Assembly: GCF_002968295.1 (NCBI RefSeq)
Contig: NZ_CP134399.1
Coordinates: 2,170,001 to 2,234,000, forward strand
Direction of reading: 5' to 3'
Length of the DNA stretch: 64,000 nt
Origin: Mycobacterium sp. ITM-2016-00317
Lineage (GTDB): Bacteria > Actinomycetota > Actinomycetes > Mycobacteriales > Mycobacteriaceae
Shown here: one piece after another, positions 18,177-27,369 of the stretch
Layout: every line of letters begins with the position of its first letter
Numbering within the stretch: the first letter of the stretch is position 1
Made by a program: the position numbers and the translations under genes
Notes under the pieces: model-generated
Told to the model about the DNA's origin: nothing
Database searches by the model: none
What the model saw: the letters and a program-made list of their open reading frames with translations, nothing else

Positions 18177-19271
18177 ATGCCCAATCCACTTCCGCTCGTC
18201 TTCGATGCTCCTCGCCGCGCGCTGCCGCCGAGGCACTTCGCCGACCTCGCCGACTCCGAGTGCGCCGCGGCCCTGGCCGATCTGGGATTGCCGGCCTTCC
18301 GGGGAAAACAGCTGGCCAACCAGTATTTCGGCCGGCTGATCGCCGATCCGCTGGAGATGACCGACCTGCCTGCCGCGGTGCGCGAACAGGTCGGCGCCAC
18401 CCTGTTCCCGACGCTGCTGCACGCCGACCGCGAGATCGAGTGCGACTCCGGCGCCACCCGCAAGGTGCTGTGGCGTGCGGTCGACAACACCACGTTCGAG
18501 TCGGTGCTGATGCGCTATCCCGACCGCAACACCGTGTGCATCTCGTCACAGGCAGGCTGCGGGATGGCCTGCCCGTTCTGCGCCACCGGGCAGGGCGGGC
18601 TCCAGCGCAACCTGTCCACCGCCGAGATTCTCGAACAGGTCCGCGCGGCCGCGGCCGAACTGCATAACCGCGGTGGCCGCCTGTCGAACGTCGTCTTCAT
18701 GGGCATGGGCGAGCCGCTGGCCAACTACAACCGGGTGCTCGCCGCCGTCAAGCGGATCGTCGCCCCGCCGCCGAACGGGTTCGGCATCTCGGCGCGCTCG
18801 GTCACGGTGTCCACGGTCGGGCTGGCCCCGGCGATCCGCAAGCTCGCCGACGAGAAACTCAACGTGACGCTCGCGGTGTCGCTCCACACCCCCGACGACG
18901 AGTTGCGCGACACGCTGGTGCCGGTCAACAACCGGTGGAAGGTCGACGAGGTGCTCGACGCCGCGCGCTACTACGCCGACGCCACCGGGCGCCGGGTGTC
19001 GATCGAGTACGCGCTGATCCGTGACGTGAACGACCAGCCGTGGCGGGCGGATCTGCTCGGCAAGAAGCTGCACGGCAAGCTCGGCCCGCTGGTGCACGTG
19101 AACCTGATCCCGCTCAACCCGACCCCGGGCAGTGAGTGGGACGCCAGTCCCAAACCGGTCGAGCGCGAGTTCGTCCGGCGGGTCCGCGAGCGCGGGGTGT
19201 CGTGCACGGTGCGCGACACCCGCGGCCGCGAGATCGCCGCTGCCTGCGGGCAGCTGGCCGCTCAGAGCTGA
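18177..19271 (+). CDS. rlmN: 23S rRNA (adenine2503-C2)-methyltransferase
   Basis: RlmN is a radical-SAM enzyme that methylates A2503 of 23S rRNA (and A37 of some tRNAs). The 364-residue protein has the CxxxCxxC cluster motif CGMACPFC (Cys128, 132, 135), [14 protein letters not shown], and the C-terminal AACGQLA cysteine (Cys357) that carries the methyl intermediate. It starts at ATG 18177, 33 bp after cdsA. Gene order pyrH-frr-cdsA-rlmN matches M. tuberculosis Rv2883c-Rv2880c. The accessory catabolic region starts directly after it. Confidence 0.97.
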   Translation: MPNPLPLVFDAPRRALPPRHFADLADSECAAALADLGLPAFRGKQLANQYFGRLIADPLEMTDLPAAVREQVGATLFPTLLHADREIECDSGATRKVLWRAVDNTTFESVLMRYPDRNTVCISSQAGCGMACPFCATGQGGLQRNLSTAEILEQVRAAAAELHNRGGRLSNVVFMGMGEPLANYNRVLAAVKRIVAPPPNGFGISARSVTVSTVGLAPAIRKLADEKLNVTLAVSLHTPDDELRDTLVPVNNRWKVDEVLDAARYYADATGRRVSIEYALIRDVNDQPWRADLLGKKLHGKLGPLVHVNLIPLNPTPGSEWDASPKPVEREFVRRVRERGVSCTVRDTRGREIAAACGQLAAQS

Positions 19272-19275
19272 CGCA

Positions 19276-19704
19276 TCACGGCGCGCCGCCGGGACGGTTG
19301 ACGAACCACACGTTGTCCTCGCGCAGATGCCGGCTGCGCCAACCGTCGGGCGTGCGCACCAGTTCGTGGAAGTAGTAACCGCCGCACGAGCTCTGGTCGG
19401 CCATCCCCGGCAACTGCATCGGGTTGTAGAACATCGCCCGCACCGAGGCGGTGTCACCGGTGACGGTGGCCTCGACGTTGGTGATGTAGTGCATGGTCCA
19501 CGGAATCGCCTCGAACGCGCTGCTGAACAGCTCGGCGATCTCGTCGCGGGAGCCCGGCGGAATGCCCGCCGACGAGTAGTCGATCACCGCGTCCTCGGTG
19601 AACACCGAGCGGTACAGCTCCCAATCCTTGGTGTCGACGCCCCGGGCGTACCGATTCAGCAGCGCCCGGATCTCCAACTCGTCGGCGAGCGCCTGAGGTT
19701 CCAT
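19276..19704 (-). CDS. SnoaL/NTF2-like protein
   Basis: A 142-residue single-domain protein of the NTF2/SnoaL-like fold, recognised from the pattern EIRALLNRYARGVDTKDWELYRSVFTEDAVIDY, the internal HYITNVEATV strand, and FHELVRTPDGWRSRHLREDN at the end. Members of this fold act as small isomerases, cyclases or dehydratases on hydrophobic ligands; many in mycobacterial catabolic loci are unassigned. Its ATG overlaps the stop of the aldehyde dehydrogenase gene by one base (TGATG), so both are one transcript. Confidence 0.88.
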   Translation of the reverse strand: MEPQALADELEIRALLNRYARGVDTKDWELYRSVFTEDAVIDYSSAGIPPGSRDEIAELFSSAFEAIPWTMHYITNVEATVTGDTASVRAMFYNPMQLPGMADQSSCGGYYFHELVRTPDGWRSRHLREDNVWFVNRPGGAP

Positions 19705-21188
19705 CAGTCGGGCAGACCGATCGTCTTGGCCTCCAGGTACTCCTTGTAGCCCTCTTCGCCGTTGCGGTAGCCCAGGCCGCTCTGCTTGGTCCCGCCGAAC
19801 GGGCTGCCGATACCGAAGTGGCTCTTGCCGTTGATGGTCACGTTGCCGGTGCGCATCCGGGTCGCGACGGCGAACGCGCGCTCCAGGTCGGCGCCGCTGA
19901 CCTCGCCGGAGAGCCCGTAGATCGTGTTGTTGGCGATCGCGATCGCCTCGTCGTCGGTGTCATACGGGGTGACGGTCAGCACCGGGCCGAAGATCTCCTC
20001 CTGGGCGACCTGCGAATCCGGGTCGACGTCGGCCAGCAGCGTGGGCTGGGTGTAGTACCCGACCGGCAGGTTCTCCGGGATGCCGCCGCCGGTGACCAAT
20101 CGGGCGCCGGAGTCGATGCCGCTGCGGATCAGGCCGAGCACCTTCTGCCGCTGGGTGTCGCTGATCTGCGGGCCCTGCATGTTGCCCGGGGTCCACGGAT
20201 CGCCGACCGGGAAGTTCTCCATCATGTTCTTGAGGATCTCGATGCCCTCGTCATAGCGGCTGCGCGGCAGCAGGATCCGGGACGGCAGGATGCAGGACTG
20301 CCCGCTCATCACGCAGGCCATCATCGCGGCCATCGACAGCGCAGAGCCGAAGTCGGCGTCGTCGAGCACGATGTGCGCGGACTTGCCGCCGAGCTCCAGC
20401 AGCGTCTTCTTCACCGTCGGCGCGCCCGCCGCCAGGATGGCGCGGCCGGTGGCGGTGGATCCGGTGAACGTGATCATGTCCACCCGCGGATCGGACGACA
20501 GCGCCGCGCCGACCTCGTTGGCGTTGGAGACCACCACGTTGAACACCCCCGCCGGGATGTCGGTCTCCTCGGCCACGATGCGGCCGTATTCACTGCCCGA
20601 CCACGGGGTGAGCTGAGCGGGCTTGAGCACCACGGTGTTTCCCGCCATCAGGGCGGGCACCGTCTCGGCGATGTTGAGGTAGAACGGCACGTTCCACGGC
20701 GTGATCGCGCCCACCACGCCGACCGCCTCGTAGTGGATCTTGCGCCGGGCGGGCCCGAGCGGGGTGTCGTGCACCCCGTTGTCGACGAGGTACTCGAAGT
20801 TGCGGCCGTGCTCGGCCCAGTGCTTGACCTCGTCGATCGGGCTCTCGATCTGGCTGCCAGTGACCGAGACGGGGCAGCCGACCTCGGTGATCAGGACCCG
20901 GCGCAGCCGCTCCTTGTTGCGGTCCAGCGCCTCGTGCAGCTGGGTCAGGCAGTGGTAGCGGAAGTCCTTGTCGCGTGACCAATCCGTCTCGTCGAAGGCT
21001 CTCCGGGCGGCGCCGACAGCGCGCGCCATGTCCTCGACTGTGCCGTCGGTGGCCTGCCCGGCGACTTCCTCGCTGGCGGGATGGACGACATCGAATGTCG
21101 CTCCGCTACTGGTGTGTTGCAGCTCGCCGTCGATGAGCATCCGCTCGTCGCCGGCCAACACGCCCGATTCGCTCTGCACTGTGGTCAT
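19704..21188 (-). CDS. NAD(P)-dependent aldehyde dehydrogenase
   Basis: The 494-residue enzyme oxidises an aldehyde to an acid. It has the ALDH superfamily motifs AITPWNVPFYLN (cofactor site), TFTGSTATGRAI, catalytic Glu265 in LLELGGKSAH, nucleophile Cys299 in SGQSCILPSR, and EEIFGPVLTV. ATG 21188 gives the normal family length. A copy of the conserved 29-bp regulatory element lies 10 bp upstream (21198-21226) together with a GCTGAC-T-GTCAGC dyad. Context suggests it serves the same pathway as the P450 and BVMO genes further on. Confidence 0.95.
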   Translation of the reverse strand: MTTVQSESGVLAGDERMLIDGELQHTSSGATFDVVHPASEEVAGQATDGTVEDMARAVGAARRAFDETDWSRDKDFRYHCLTQLHEALDRNKERLRRVLITEVGCPVSVTGSQIESPIDEVKHWAEHGRNFEYLVDNGVHDTPLGPARRKIHYEAVGVVGAITPWNVPFYLNIAETVPALMAGNTVVLKPAQLTPWSGSEYGRIVAEETDIPAGVFNVVVSNANEVGAALSSDPRVDMITFTGSTATGRAILAAGAPTVKKTLLELGGKSAHIVLDDADFGSALSMAAMMACVMSGQSCILPSRILLPRSRYDEGIEILKNMMENFPVGDPWTPGNMQGPQISDTQRQKVLGLIRSGIDSGARLVTGGGIPENLPVGYYTQPTLLADVDPDSQVAQEEIFGPVLTVTPYDTDDEAIAIANNTIYGLSGEVSGADLERAFAVATRMRTGNVTINGKSHFGIGSPFGGTKQSGLGYRNGEEGYKEYLEAKTIGLPD

Positions 21189-21197
21189 AGCCACAGC

Positions 21198-21226
21198 ATT
21201 ACAAATTTTGAGCTGACTGTCAGCCT
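21198..21226. promoter_or_regulatory. 29-bp regulon element, copy 1 (aldehyde dehydrogenase promoter)
   Basis: ATTACAAA-N12-TGTCAGCCT on the plus strand, matching the consensus TTTACAAA-N12-TGTCACGCT at 7 of 8 and 7 of 9 positions with the same 12-base spacer. It ends 10 bp from the aldehyde dehydrogenase start, whose gene is read leftward. A second perfect dyad, GCTGAC-T-GTCAGC (21212-21224), overlaps it. The position suits a TetR-family operator. Confidence 0.6.
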
Positions 21227-21240
21227 GATTGATCGATCGA

Positions 21241-21792
21241 TCAGTCGGTGGACGGTCGGATTCCGACCGCGTGGCGCAACTGCGCAAGAAACTCGTCGTC
21301 GTCGTCGCTGCGCACGATGTAGTGCGATACCGCGACCCGGATCGCGGTAGCGGCCTTGACCCCGGCATTGGCGCCGGTGAGCAGTCTCTCCAGCTGTGCC
21401 CGCATCGACGGGATGATCTCGGACAGCCGCCCGATCACCACCTCGGGCTCGATGTCGACGAGCCGCACCCCCGAATAGGACTGCTGGTATTCGACGATGA
21501 AGCGCATCGCCGCGTCGAGCCGCTCATTGCCGCGCAGGCCCGCGGTGGCCTTGGCGATCCCGGTCTCGAACATCTCCCGTTCGTAGACGCCGAACGCCTC
21601 GAGCAGCGCCTGCTTGTCGGCGAACCAGCGGTACAGGGTCGGGCGGGACACCCCGGCCTGCAGCGCCACCTCGGACAGGCTCAACTTGGTCTGGCCGCTG
21701 CGGCCCAGCACCTCGGAGGTGGCGACGAGGATCCGTTGCCGCGTCGAGATGTCCTCGGCGGCGCCGGCGGTATCGGCTGCGGACTGCTTCAC
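21241..21792 (-). CDS. TetR-family transcriptional regulator (paralog of 27370 gene)
   Basis: A 183-residue TetR-family regulator. The N-terminal helix-turn-helix is TRQRILVATSEVLGR...LSLSEVALQAGVSRPTLYRWFADKQALLEAF (residues about 15-65); the rest is the ligand-binding domain. It is strikingly similar to the TetR at 27370-27939 over its whole length, including the C-terminus (AIRVAVSHYIVRSDDDDEFLAQLRHAVG against AVRVAISQYLVRSDDSDELLAQLRHAAG). It starts at GTG 21792 and ends at a perfect TGATCGATCGATCA palindrome. Likely controls the neighbouring aldehyde dehydrogenase and other element-bearing genes (inference). Confidence 0.9.
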   Translation of the reverse strand: MKQSAADTAGAAEDISTRQRILVATSEVLGRSGQTKLSLSEVALQAGVSRPTLYRWFADKQALLEAFGVYEREMFETGIAKATAGLRGNERLDAAMRFIVEYQQSYSGVRLVDIEPEVVIGRLSEIIPSMRAQLERLLTGANAGVKAATAIRVAVSHYIVRSDDDDEFLAQLRHAVGIRPSTD

Positions 21793-21876
21793 GTTCTACG
21801 GGCCTCACTTACGGGTTCGGAGACGATCGTAAAGCGTGGGCCCCTCAGATCGCGGGCGAAGCGCTCGCGTCGTTGG

Positions 21877-23025
21877 TCACAGGCTCCGCTGGAGCAGGGC
21901 CACGGTGTCGAGGTCCTCCAGTGCGTTGAGGCTGCGCGTCAGGCCCTTCAGTGCGATGTCCTCGACCTGCATGCCACCCATGCCGGCGGTGATCAGCGCC
22001 GCGACGTACGGATACAGCGCACCCTGCCGGTAGCGGAGCCACAGGTCGTCGCGGTCGATGTCGGGGCCGCCCGATGCGGCCAGCGCGCGCCGGTACACGT
22101 CGAGCAGGTCCTGCTGGGTCTGCTGCCGGTCATCGGTGGTCATGGAGGTGACCAGGGTGTAGGCCAGCTCGCGGCTGGGGTGGCCGCGCCGGACCGCCTG
22201 CCAGTCCAGCAGTCCGGCCTGCCCGTCGCGGAAGTACAGGTTGCCGGGGTGGGCGTCGCCGTGCATCACGGTGTGCGGCGGGCGGTCCACGAGCGCCGCC
22301 ACGGCGCGGTAGTTCTCGTCGATGAAGCGTCCGCGCTGCACCGGAAGGTCGGTGCGTTCGGCGATCCGCCGCGACGCCGTCCGCAGCAGCGGAGCGGTGA
22401 GCATCGAGGCGCTGTCGCCCGAGGCGGTGTAGAGCCAGCCGAGCGGGCCGGTGCGGCCGCGCGCCGGCAACCGGCCCCAGAACGTCCCGTGCAGCCGGGC
22501 CAGCAGTTCCACGACGAGCGCGGCCCGGTCGGGATCGATCGGATGGAGGGTGTCGGGGAATTCGCACGGCAGTCCGGACGGGTCCGCCAGATCTTCCAGG
22601 ATCAGCACGAACCTGCCCGTGGCCGGGTCGAAACGCGAACCGAAGCTGCGCGGCACCCCTGCCAGCTCCGGTGCGAGCTGGCGGTAGAACCGGGTCTCGG
22701 TGTCGGCGAGGTTGCCGAGCTCGCCCATCAGTCGGGTCGTCACTGTCTCGGCGGCCATCTTGACGAACACCGTCGCGGGGATGTCGTCACCGGTCAGTGC
22801 GAGGCGGGCGCGCGACGAGGTGCCTGCGTCGCCGCCGAGCACCGACACCGACGTGACCGAGCGGCCGAGGATCGACGACAGTGCCTCGGCATCGAGTTGG
22901 GCGACGGTGCGGGGCAGGGCGCGCCGGCCGCCGACCAGCGCGTCGGTCCCGATCCGGCGGAACGCGCGACCCAGATGCGAGGCCAGACCCGCAACGGGCG
23001 CGACCCGATTGGCGATGACGGACAC
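21877..23025 (-). CDS. Aminoglycoside-phosphotransferase-fold kinase
   Basis: The 382-residue protein belongs to the APH/choline-kinase fold. It shows the nucleotide-loop SVLGGDAGTSSRARLAL, the catalytic loop MHGDAHPGNLYF (HxDxxxxN) and the metal-binding aspartate in GLLDWQ. Relatives of this type are common beside acyl-CoA dehydrogenase and CoA-transferase genes in actinobacterial lipid or xenobiotic catabolism and are not antibiotic kinases. GTG 23025 is preferred because AGGAG lies 7 bp upstream; a GTG at 23058 would add 11 residues. It is divergent from the CoA-transferase gene; a regulon element lies between them. Confidence 0.88.
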   Translation of the reverse strand: MSVIANRVAPVAGLASHLGRAFRRIGTDALVGGRRALPRTVAQLDAEALSSILGRSVTSVSVLGGDAGTSSRARLALTGDDIPATVFVKMAAETVTTRLMGELGNLADTETRFYRQLAPELAGVPRSFGSRFDPATGRFVLILEDLADPSGLPCEFPDTLHPIDPDRAALVVELLARLHGTFWGRLPARGRTGPLGWLYTASGDSASMLTAPLLRTASRRIAERTDLPVQRGRFIDENYRAVAALVDRPPHTVMHGDAHPGNLYFRDGQAGLLDWQAVRRGHPSRELAYTLVTSMTTDDRQQTQQDLLDVYRRALAASGGPDIDRDDLWLRYRQGALYPYVAALITAGMGGMQVEDIALKGLTRSLNALEDLDTVALLQRSL

Positions 23026-23060
23026 CAGGTGACTCCTAGGCTTGGACCGATAGCCCACAT

Positions 23061-23089
23061 AGGGTTACAAAGCGGAACGATTTTGTAAA
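23061..23089. promoter_or_regulatory. 29-bp regulon element, copy 2 (kinase / CoA-transferase intergenic)
   Basis: On the minus strand this reads TTTACAAA-N12-TGTAACCCT, a perfect left half and 7 of 9 right half at the same spacing. It is also the best palindrome of the set: TTACAAA (23065-23071) and TTTGTAA (23082-23088). It lies between the divergent kinase and CoA-transferase genes, 19 bp from the ATG of the latter. Confidence 0.6.
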
Positions 23090-23107
23090 ACGGAGGAGGT
23101 CGGAGGC

Positions 23108-24297
23108 ATGGTGGGTCCGCTGGCGGGGGTCCGGGTCGTCGAGCTCGGCGTGTGGGTGGCGGGTCCGGCCGCAGGCGGCATCCTCGCCGACTGGGGCGCC
23201 GACGTGATCAAGATCGAACCGCCCACCGGTGACCCGGCCAGGACGTTCGGCCGGATGCTGGGCATCGACCCCCAGGACGCCCAGCACGTCAGCCCGCCGT
23301 TCCAGATGGACAACCGCGGCAAGCGCAGCGTGATGCTGGATCTCACCACGGCCGAGGGGCAGTCGGCCGCGCGCGAACTGCTCGCCGGCGCCGACGTGTT
23401 CCTGACCAACATCCGCACCGGCGCGCTGCGCCGCATCGGTTGCGACTTCGAGACGGTGGCAGCGGCCAATCCGCGCCTGGTCTACGGCCTGATCACCGGG
23501 TACGGCGGTGACGGTCCGGACGCCGACCGGCCTGCCTACGACGTGGCCGCGTTCTGGGCCAGGGCCGGGCTGGCGCATCTGCTGACGCGCCCGGGGGAGA
23601 CCCCGCCGTTCCAGCGCGGCGGGATGGGGGACCACATGGCCGGTATGACGCTGGCCGGCGCGGTGTGCGCGGCGCTGCTGGCCCGGACCCGCACCGGTAC
23701 CGGGCAATTGGTGACCACGTCGCTGTACCGGCAGGGCGCCTACACGGTCAGTTTCGACCTCAACACGTTCCTGATCACCGGGCAGCCGATCGCGATCGGC
23801 GGCGGGAGTCGATGGGCAACCCGTGCATGAACAACTACACCGCGGCCGACGGGCGACGGTTCTGGCTGGTGGGCCTGCAGGGCGAGCGGCACTGGCCCGC
23901 ACTGTGCGCGGCGGTCGCACGGCCCGAGTGGCTGGCCGACGAACGGTATGCCACCGGACGGGCGCGGGCCGCCAACGCGGTCGAGCTGATCGCCGAACTC
24001 GACGAGATCTTCGCGGGCCGGACGCTCGCGCAGTGGTCGGAAATCTTTGCCGGACAACCGGATCTGTTCTGGTCGCCGATCAACTCGCTGGAGGACGTCG
24101 TCGCCGACGAACAGTTCCACGCCGCGGGCGGGATCGTGTACGTGCCCGACGCCGCCGGCGGATCGGTGCCGATGGTCGCCACCCCGGCCGACTTCCACGG
24201 GACGCCCACCGAGATCCGCCGTACGGCACCGGAGCTCGGCGAGCACACCGACGAGGTGCTGACCGAGCTGGCTCAGCGCACGAACCGTTCGACGTAG
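23108..24297 (+). CDS. CaiB/BaiF (class III) CoA-transferase, single frameshift
   Basis: The enzyme moves CoA between acyl-CoA and a free acid. The first part (GVRVVELGVWVAGPAAGGILADWGADVIKIEPP) and PAYDVAAFWARAGLAHLL (which carries the catalytic aspartate) are in one frame; from MGNPCMNNYTAADGRRFWLVGLQ the sequence continues in the next frame. The change lies at about 23797-23808 in GGCGGCGGGAG; adding one base (GGCGGCCGGGAG) restores a 396-codon gene. The two halves are what the family normally has in one chain, so a sequence error is the simplest reading. Strong GGAGG ribosome sites precede ATG 23108. Confidence 0.88.
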
Positions 24298-25529
24298 GGC
24301 GCGAAGCGGCGGCGCAGTTCGGTCTTGTCCAGGCCGAGGTCGGCGGCCCGGTAGTCCACCGAGCCCAACCTGCCCCTGGTGTGTCCGGCCAGGTATTCGC
24401 GGACCGCCGCACGTGATTGCGCGCTCGGCCGGTAGCCGGCGGTGTCCCAGACCCGCTCGACCATGGCCAGGTCGTCGGCCATGAACTCGTCGAAGCGCAC
24501 GTCGATGGTCCGGTCCGTCGGCAGCTTGTCGTGGTCGCGCAGACATGCCGCCAGCATCTCGTCGATGCGGTCTATCCAGTAGCCGGCCACGGTCGGCACG
24601 TCAACCTCGTCGACGCTCATGCGCATCGTGTAGGTCATCATGGTGGCCATCGACACCGCGACGTCGACGGGGTCGCGGTGGGTGACGATGAACGTGGCGT
24701 CGGGGAAGACGTTCATGATCGGCACGAACTGCTCGAGGTGCTGCGGGCTCTTGAGCACCCACCGCCGCGGGTGCCCGTCCTGGTGCAGCAGCACCTGGAG
24801 CATCATCCGCAGAAACTGGTATCCGGGCGTCTGATCGTTGTCGCGCAGGTAGTCCGACCACCGCGGCAGATGTGTCAGGGTGGTGAAGAACCCGCTGGCG
24901 AAGTCCTGCACCATCAACCCGATGTCCTCGTGGATGTGGTCGATCGTCATCTCGTGCATCAACTGGAAGTACGGCATCAGCGTGTTCGAGATGTTCAGCG
25001 CCGCACCGGTTCTCTCCCGGCGGGGGGCGATCGTGCCCTCCTCGCCGGGCGGGGGCAGCGGTTCCTGGGCCTCCCAGTACGGCAGCGAGCGCAGGGCGGG
25101 ATCGGCGGCCAGCAGGCTGTGCAGATGGGTGGTGCCGGTGCGGGGCAGGCCGGCGATGATCAGCGGGGCGCTGATGTCGATGTCGAACACCTCGGGATGG
25201 CGCTTGAGGTGCTCGACGACATACAGCCTGCCCTTGAGGAATGTGAGCATCAGCGAGAACGCATAGGTGCGGCCGAACCGGGTCAGCCGGGGGAGCTCGT
25301 GAAAGGCCTGCAGCAGCACCGCCATCCGCTCGCGGTAGTCCTGCTCGCCGAAATCGGTGAGTCCGGTCTGGGCTGCCGCCTGCTCGTGCAGTGCGTCGGC
25401 GGTCAGCGGGCAGTAGTCGGCCATGGCCGACATGCCGTCGATGATCGCCTGCGCCTCCGCGGTGAACGTCGGCCGGGCCAGGTCGGTGATGTGCACTGGC
25501 GCCGGACGCGGAGAGGGGGGAGCTGTCAC
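24273..25529 (-). CDS. Sulfotransferase-family protein
   Basis: A 418-residue protein with the PAPS-type 5'-phosphosulfate loop GLPRTGTTHLHSLLA (residues about 122-136) and the 3'-phosphate motif region FIVTHRDPVDVAVSMATM. This is the Stf-like family abundant in mycobacteria, which sulfates lipids or small hydroxy compounds; many members in catabolic loci have unknown acceptors. It starts at GTG 25529 and is divergent from the DUF1214 gene. Its 3' end overlaps the CoA-transferase gene by 25 bp on the opposite strand. Confidence 0.9.
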   Translation of the reverse strand: MTAPPSPRPAPVHITDLARPTFTAEAQAIIDGMSAMADYCPLTADALHEQAAAQTGLTDFGEQDYRERMAVLLQAFHELPRLTRFGRTYAFSLMLTFLKGRLYVVEHLKRHPEVFDIDISAPLIIAGLPRTGTTHLHSLLAADPALRSLPYWEAQEPLPPPGEEGTIAPRRERTGAALNISNTLMPYFQLMHEMTIDHIHEDIGLMVQDFASGFFTTLTHLPRWSDYLRDNDQTPGYQFLRMMLQVLLHQDGHPRRWVLKSPQHLEQFVPIMNVFPDATFIVTHRDPVDVAVSMATMMTYTMRMSVDEVDVPTVAGYWIDRIDEMLAACLRDHDKLPTDRTIDVRFDEFMADDLAMVERVWDTAGYRPSAQSRAAVREYLAGHTRGRLGSVDYRAADLGLDKTELRRRFAPYVERFVR

Positions 25530-25550
25530 GGGGCAGGACGCTACTCGGAC

Positions 25551-25584
25551 GTTACATATCTTACAAGAAGTGTTTTGTCGTAAG
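25551..25584. promoter_or_regulatory. Operator-like inverted repeat; weak copy 3 of regulon element
   Basis: An AT-rich island between divergent sulfotransferase and DUF1214 genes. It contains GTTACA-N14-TGTTTT (25551-25576), a weak match to the element with the right spacing, and an overlapping inverted repeat CTTACAA / TCGTAAG at 25560-25584 with one mismatch. Either may be the true site. This copy is the least certain of the series. Confidence 0.4.
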
Positions 25585-25594
25585 GTTTGTGGTT

Positions 25595-26761
25595 ATGATC
25601 TCGGGCATGTCTGCTCCCGGCGGTGACACGGCGGCCGCGTGGCGTGAATTGCTCACCGCCTTCGCCGATTTCGACAAACAGTTCCTCGAAGGGCCGAAGG
25701 CGGTGCGCGGCGGGACCGCGGTGGCCGAGGGGTACCAGAACCTCGCCACCATGCTCTCGCTGTCACTGGACATGCACTTCTTCGCCGACCCGGTCGCGCC
25801 GCGCTTCATCGACACGCTGACACCGTTCCGGCCAGACCGGCGCTGGGGCGGCGACAACACCGACTGCTACTACGGTTACGCGGTCGTCGACCCGCGGCGC
25901 ACCTACCGGGTCAGCGGCCGGCCGAACGACAGTGTCATGTACTCGGTGACGGTCTACAACGAGCCCGAGCCCGGCGCCTGGCCCAACCGCACCGTCGGCC
26001 TGCTCTACGACGTCGACATGCCGCTGGACGGTGACGGCCGGTTCGCGTGTCTGCTGGGCCCGCACCGGCCGGCGGGCTATCAGGGGCCGTTCATCGAGCT
26101 GTCCCCGGACGCGCGCGGCATCATCACCCGCGACTACCACGAGCATCCCGACACCGGGGCGCGCGTGCAGTGGGACATCGAGGTCGTCGATCACGCCGGG
26201 CTGCCGGTCGTGCCTCTGAAATCCGATGCCGACCTGTCGAAGTCGCTGCGGGCGTCGTTGCGCTTCGCCCAGGACATGTACGCGTTGACGCCGCTGATCC
26301 TGGCCGAGCGGCAGCCGGTCGAGCTCGCCGACGGTCAGTCGCTGAGCGTGAACACCCTCGCGCCGCCGTACCGCGCGGGCGGCGCGACGTACGGGTACTC
26401 GATGCAGGACGCCTGCTACTGCCTCGGCGGGTTCTCGCTGCAGCCGGGGGAGGCCCTGGTGATCACCGCCGAGCACCCGGCGTGCCGGTTCTGGAATCTG
26501 ACCCTGTGGAACCAGTACATGGCCGCGCTGGACGTCGAATACGGCCGGGCAGGTCTGAATTCCGGTTCGGCCGTGCCCAATTCCGACGGCACGGTCACGA
26601 TCGTGATCAGCATGGAGCAGCTCGACCATCCCAACGCGATCTCGACCAAGGGCCACCCGGAGGGGCTGATGTCGTTCCGCTGGTTCCTGGCCGACGACCT
26701 GCCCGCACATCCCGCCACCGAGGTGGTGCCGGTCGCGGCCGCGCCGGTCACGCTCAGCTGA
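25595..26761 (+). CDS. DUF1214-type protein, unknown function
   Basis: A protein of about 388 residues with no signal peptide. The C-terminal part (SLQPGEALVITAEHPACRFWNLTLWNQYMAALD, ...GRAGLNSGSAVPNSDGTVTIVISMEQLDHPNAIST, MSFRWFLADD) matches the pattern of DUF1214 proteins, which occur in many mycobacterial catabolic clusters without an assigned activity. Possible starts are ATG 25595 and ATG 25607; no clear ribosome site is present, so the message may be leaderless. It is convergent with the TetR gene at 26754 and overlaps it by 8 bp. Confidence 0.8.
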   Translation: MISGMSAPGGDTAAAWRELLTAFADFDKQFLEGPKAVRGGTAVAEGYQNLATMLSLSLDMHFFADPVAPRFIDTLTPFRPDRRWGGDNTDCYYGYAVVDPRRTYRVSGRPNDSVMYSVTVYNEPEPGAWPNRTVGLLYDVDMPLDGDGRFACLLGPHRPAGYQGPFIELSPDARGIITRDYHEHPDTGARVQWDIEVVDHAGLPVVPLKSDADLSKSLRASLRFAQDMYALTPLILAERQPVELADGQSLSVNTLAPPYRAGGATYGYSMQDACYCLGGFSLQPGEALVITAEHPACRFWNLTLWNQYMAALDVEYGRAGLNSGSAVPNSDGTVTIVISMEQLDHPNAISTKGHPEGLMSFRWFLADDLPAHPATEVVPVAAAPVTLS

Positions 26762-27359
26762 GGGCCGCGCCCATCACCGGCGCGATCCACTGCCGCAGAT
26801 AGTCCCGCAGCGCCGCGGGCGACCGCGGTGGATCCGACGGCGCGATGACCATCGACTGGATCATCCGCAACACGAACTCCACCAGGTCGTCCATCCGCTG
26901 TCCGGTGAAACCCATGGCCGCCCAATCGATGCGGGTGCGCTCGAGCATGGTGCGGGAGCGCGATATCGCTGCGGGCATCACCATCTGCCGGCTCATGACA
27001 CGCATCCGGTCGGTCTCCAGCAGCAGCGCCAGCAGAGGTTCGTGGGGCAACTGCTCGACCACGTAGGCGACCGCCTCGACCAGCAGATCGGTGGGATCGC
27101 TGAGGCGCCCGGCGATGCGGCCGATGCGGGCCGTCCAATGGTCGAGCGCGATCTGCGCCGCGGCCGCGAGCAGTTCCTCGGTGGAGGCGAAGTAGCGGTA
27201 GATGGTCGGGCGGGTGATGCCGACGTCGGCGGCCACCTCGGTGAGCGTGGTCAGGCGCGGGCCCCGACGCTCGATGCTGTTCAGTGCGGCGCTCAGGATG
27301 CGCCTGCGCGCCTCGGTGTCGTCGGCGGGCGGCGCGCCCCGCCACCCTTTGCGCCCCAT
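26754..27359 (-). CDS. TetR-family transcriptional regulator
   Basis: A 201-residue TetR regulator from ATG 27359. The DNA-binding domain is ARRRILSAALNSIERRG...LTTLTEVAADVGITRPTIYRYFASTEELLAAAA; the C-terminal domain has the conserved MDDLVEFVLRMIQSMV segment. It belongs to a different subgroup from the paralogous pair at 21241 and 27370. It lies 10 bp downstream of the TetR at 27370 on the same strand, so the two regulators are probably co-transcribed. Confidence 0.9.
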   Translation of the reverse strand: MGRKGWRGAPPADDTEARRRILSAALNSIERRGPRLTTLTEVAADVGITRPTIYRYFASTEELLAAAAQIALDHWTARIGRIAGRLSDPTDLLVEAVAYVVEQLPHEPLLALLLETDRMRVMSRQMVMPAAISRSRTMLERTRIDWAAMGFTGQRMDDLVEFVLRMIQSMVIAPSDPPRSPAALRDYLRQWIAPVMGAALS

Positions 27360-27369
27360 CGGGCGAACA

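Noticed and set aside
21230..21243. Perfect 14-bp palindrome TGATCGATCGATCA overlapping the stop codon of the TetR gene
   Set aside because: It is a run of GATC units without a clear promoter or terminator tail; it might be a weak transcription end, but there is too little to claim a site.
23108..24297. Programmed ribosomal frameshifting in the CoA-transferase gene
   Set aside because: There is no slippery heptamer or downstream pseudoknot-like signal that stands out, and the same one-base loss recurs in unrelated genes, so sequence error is simpler.
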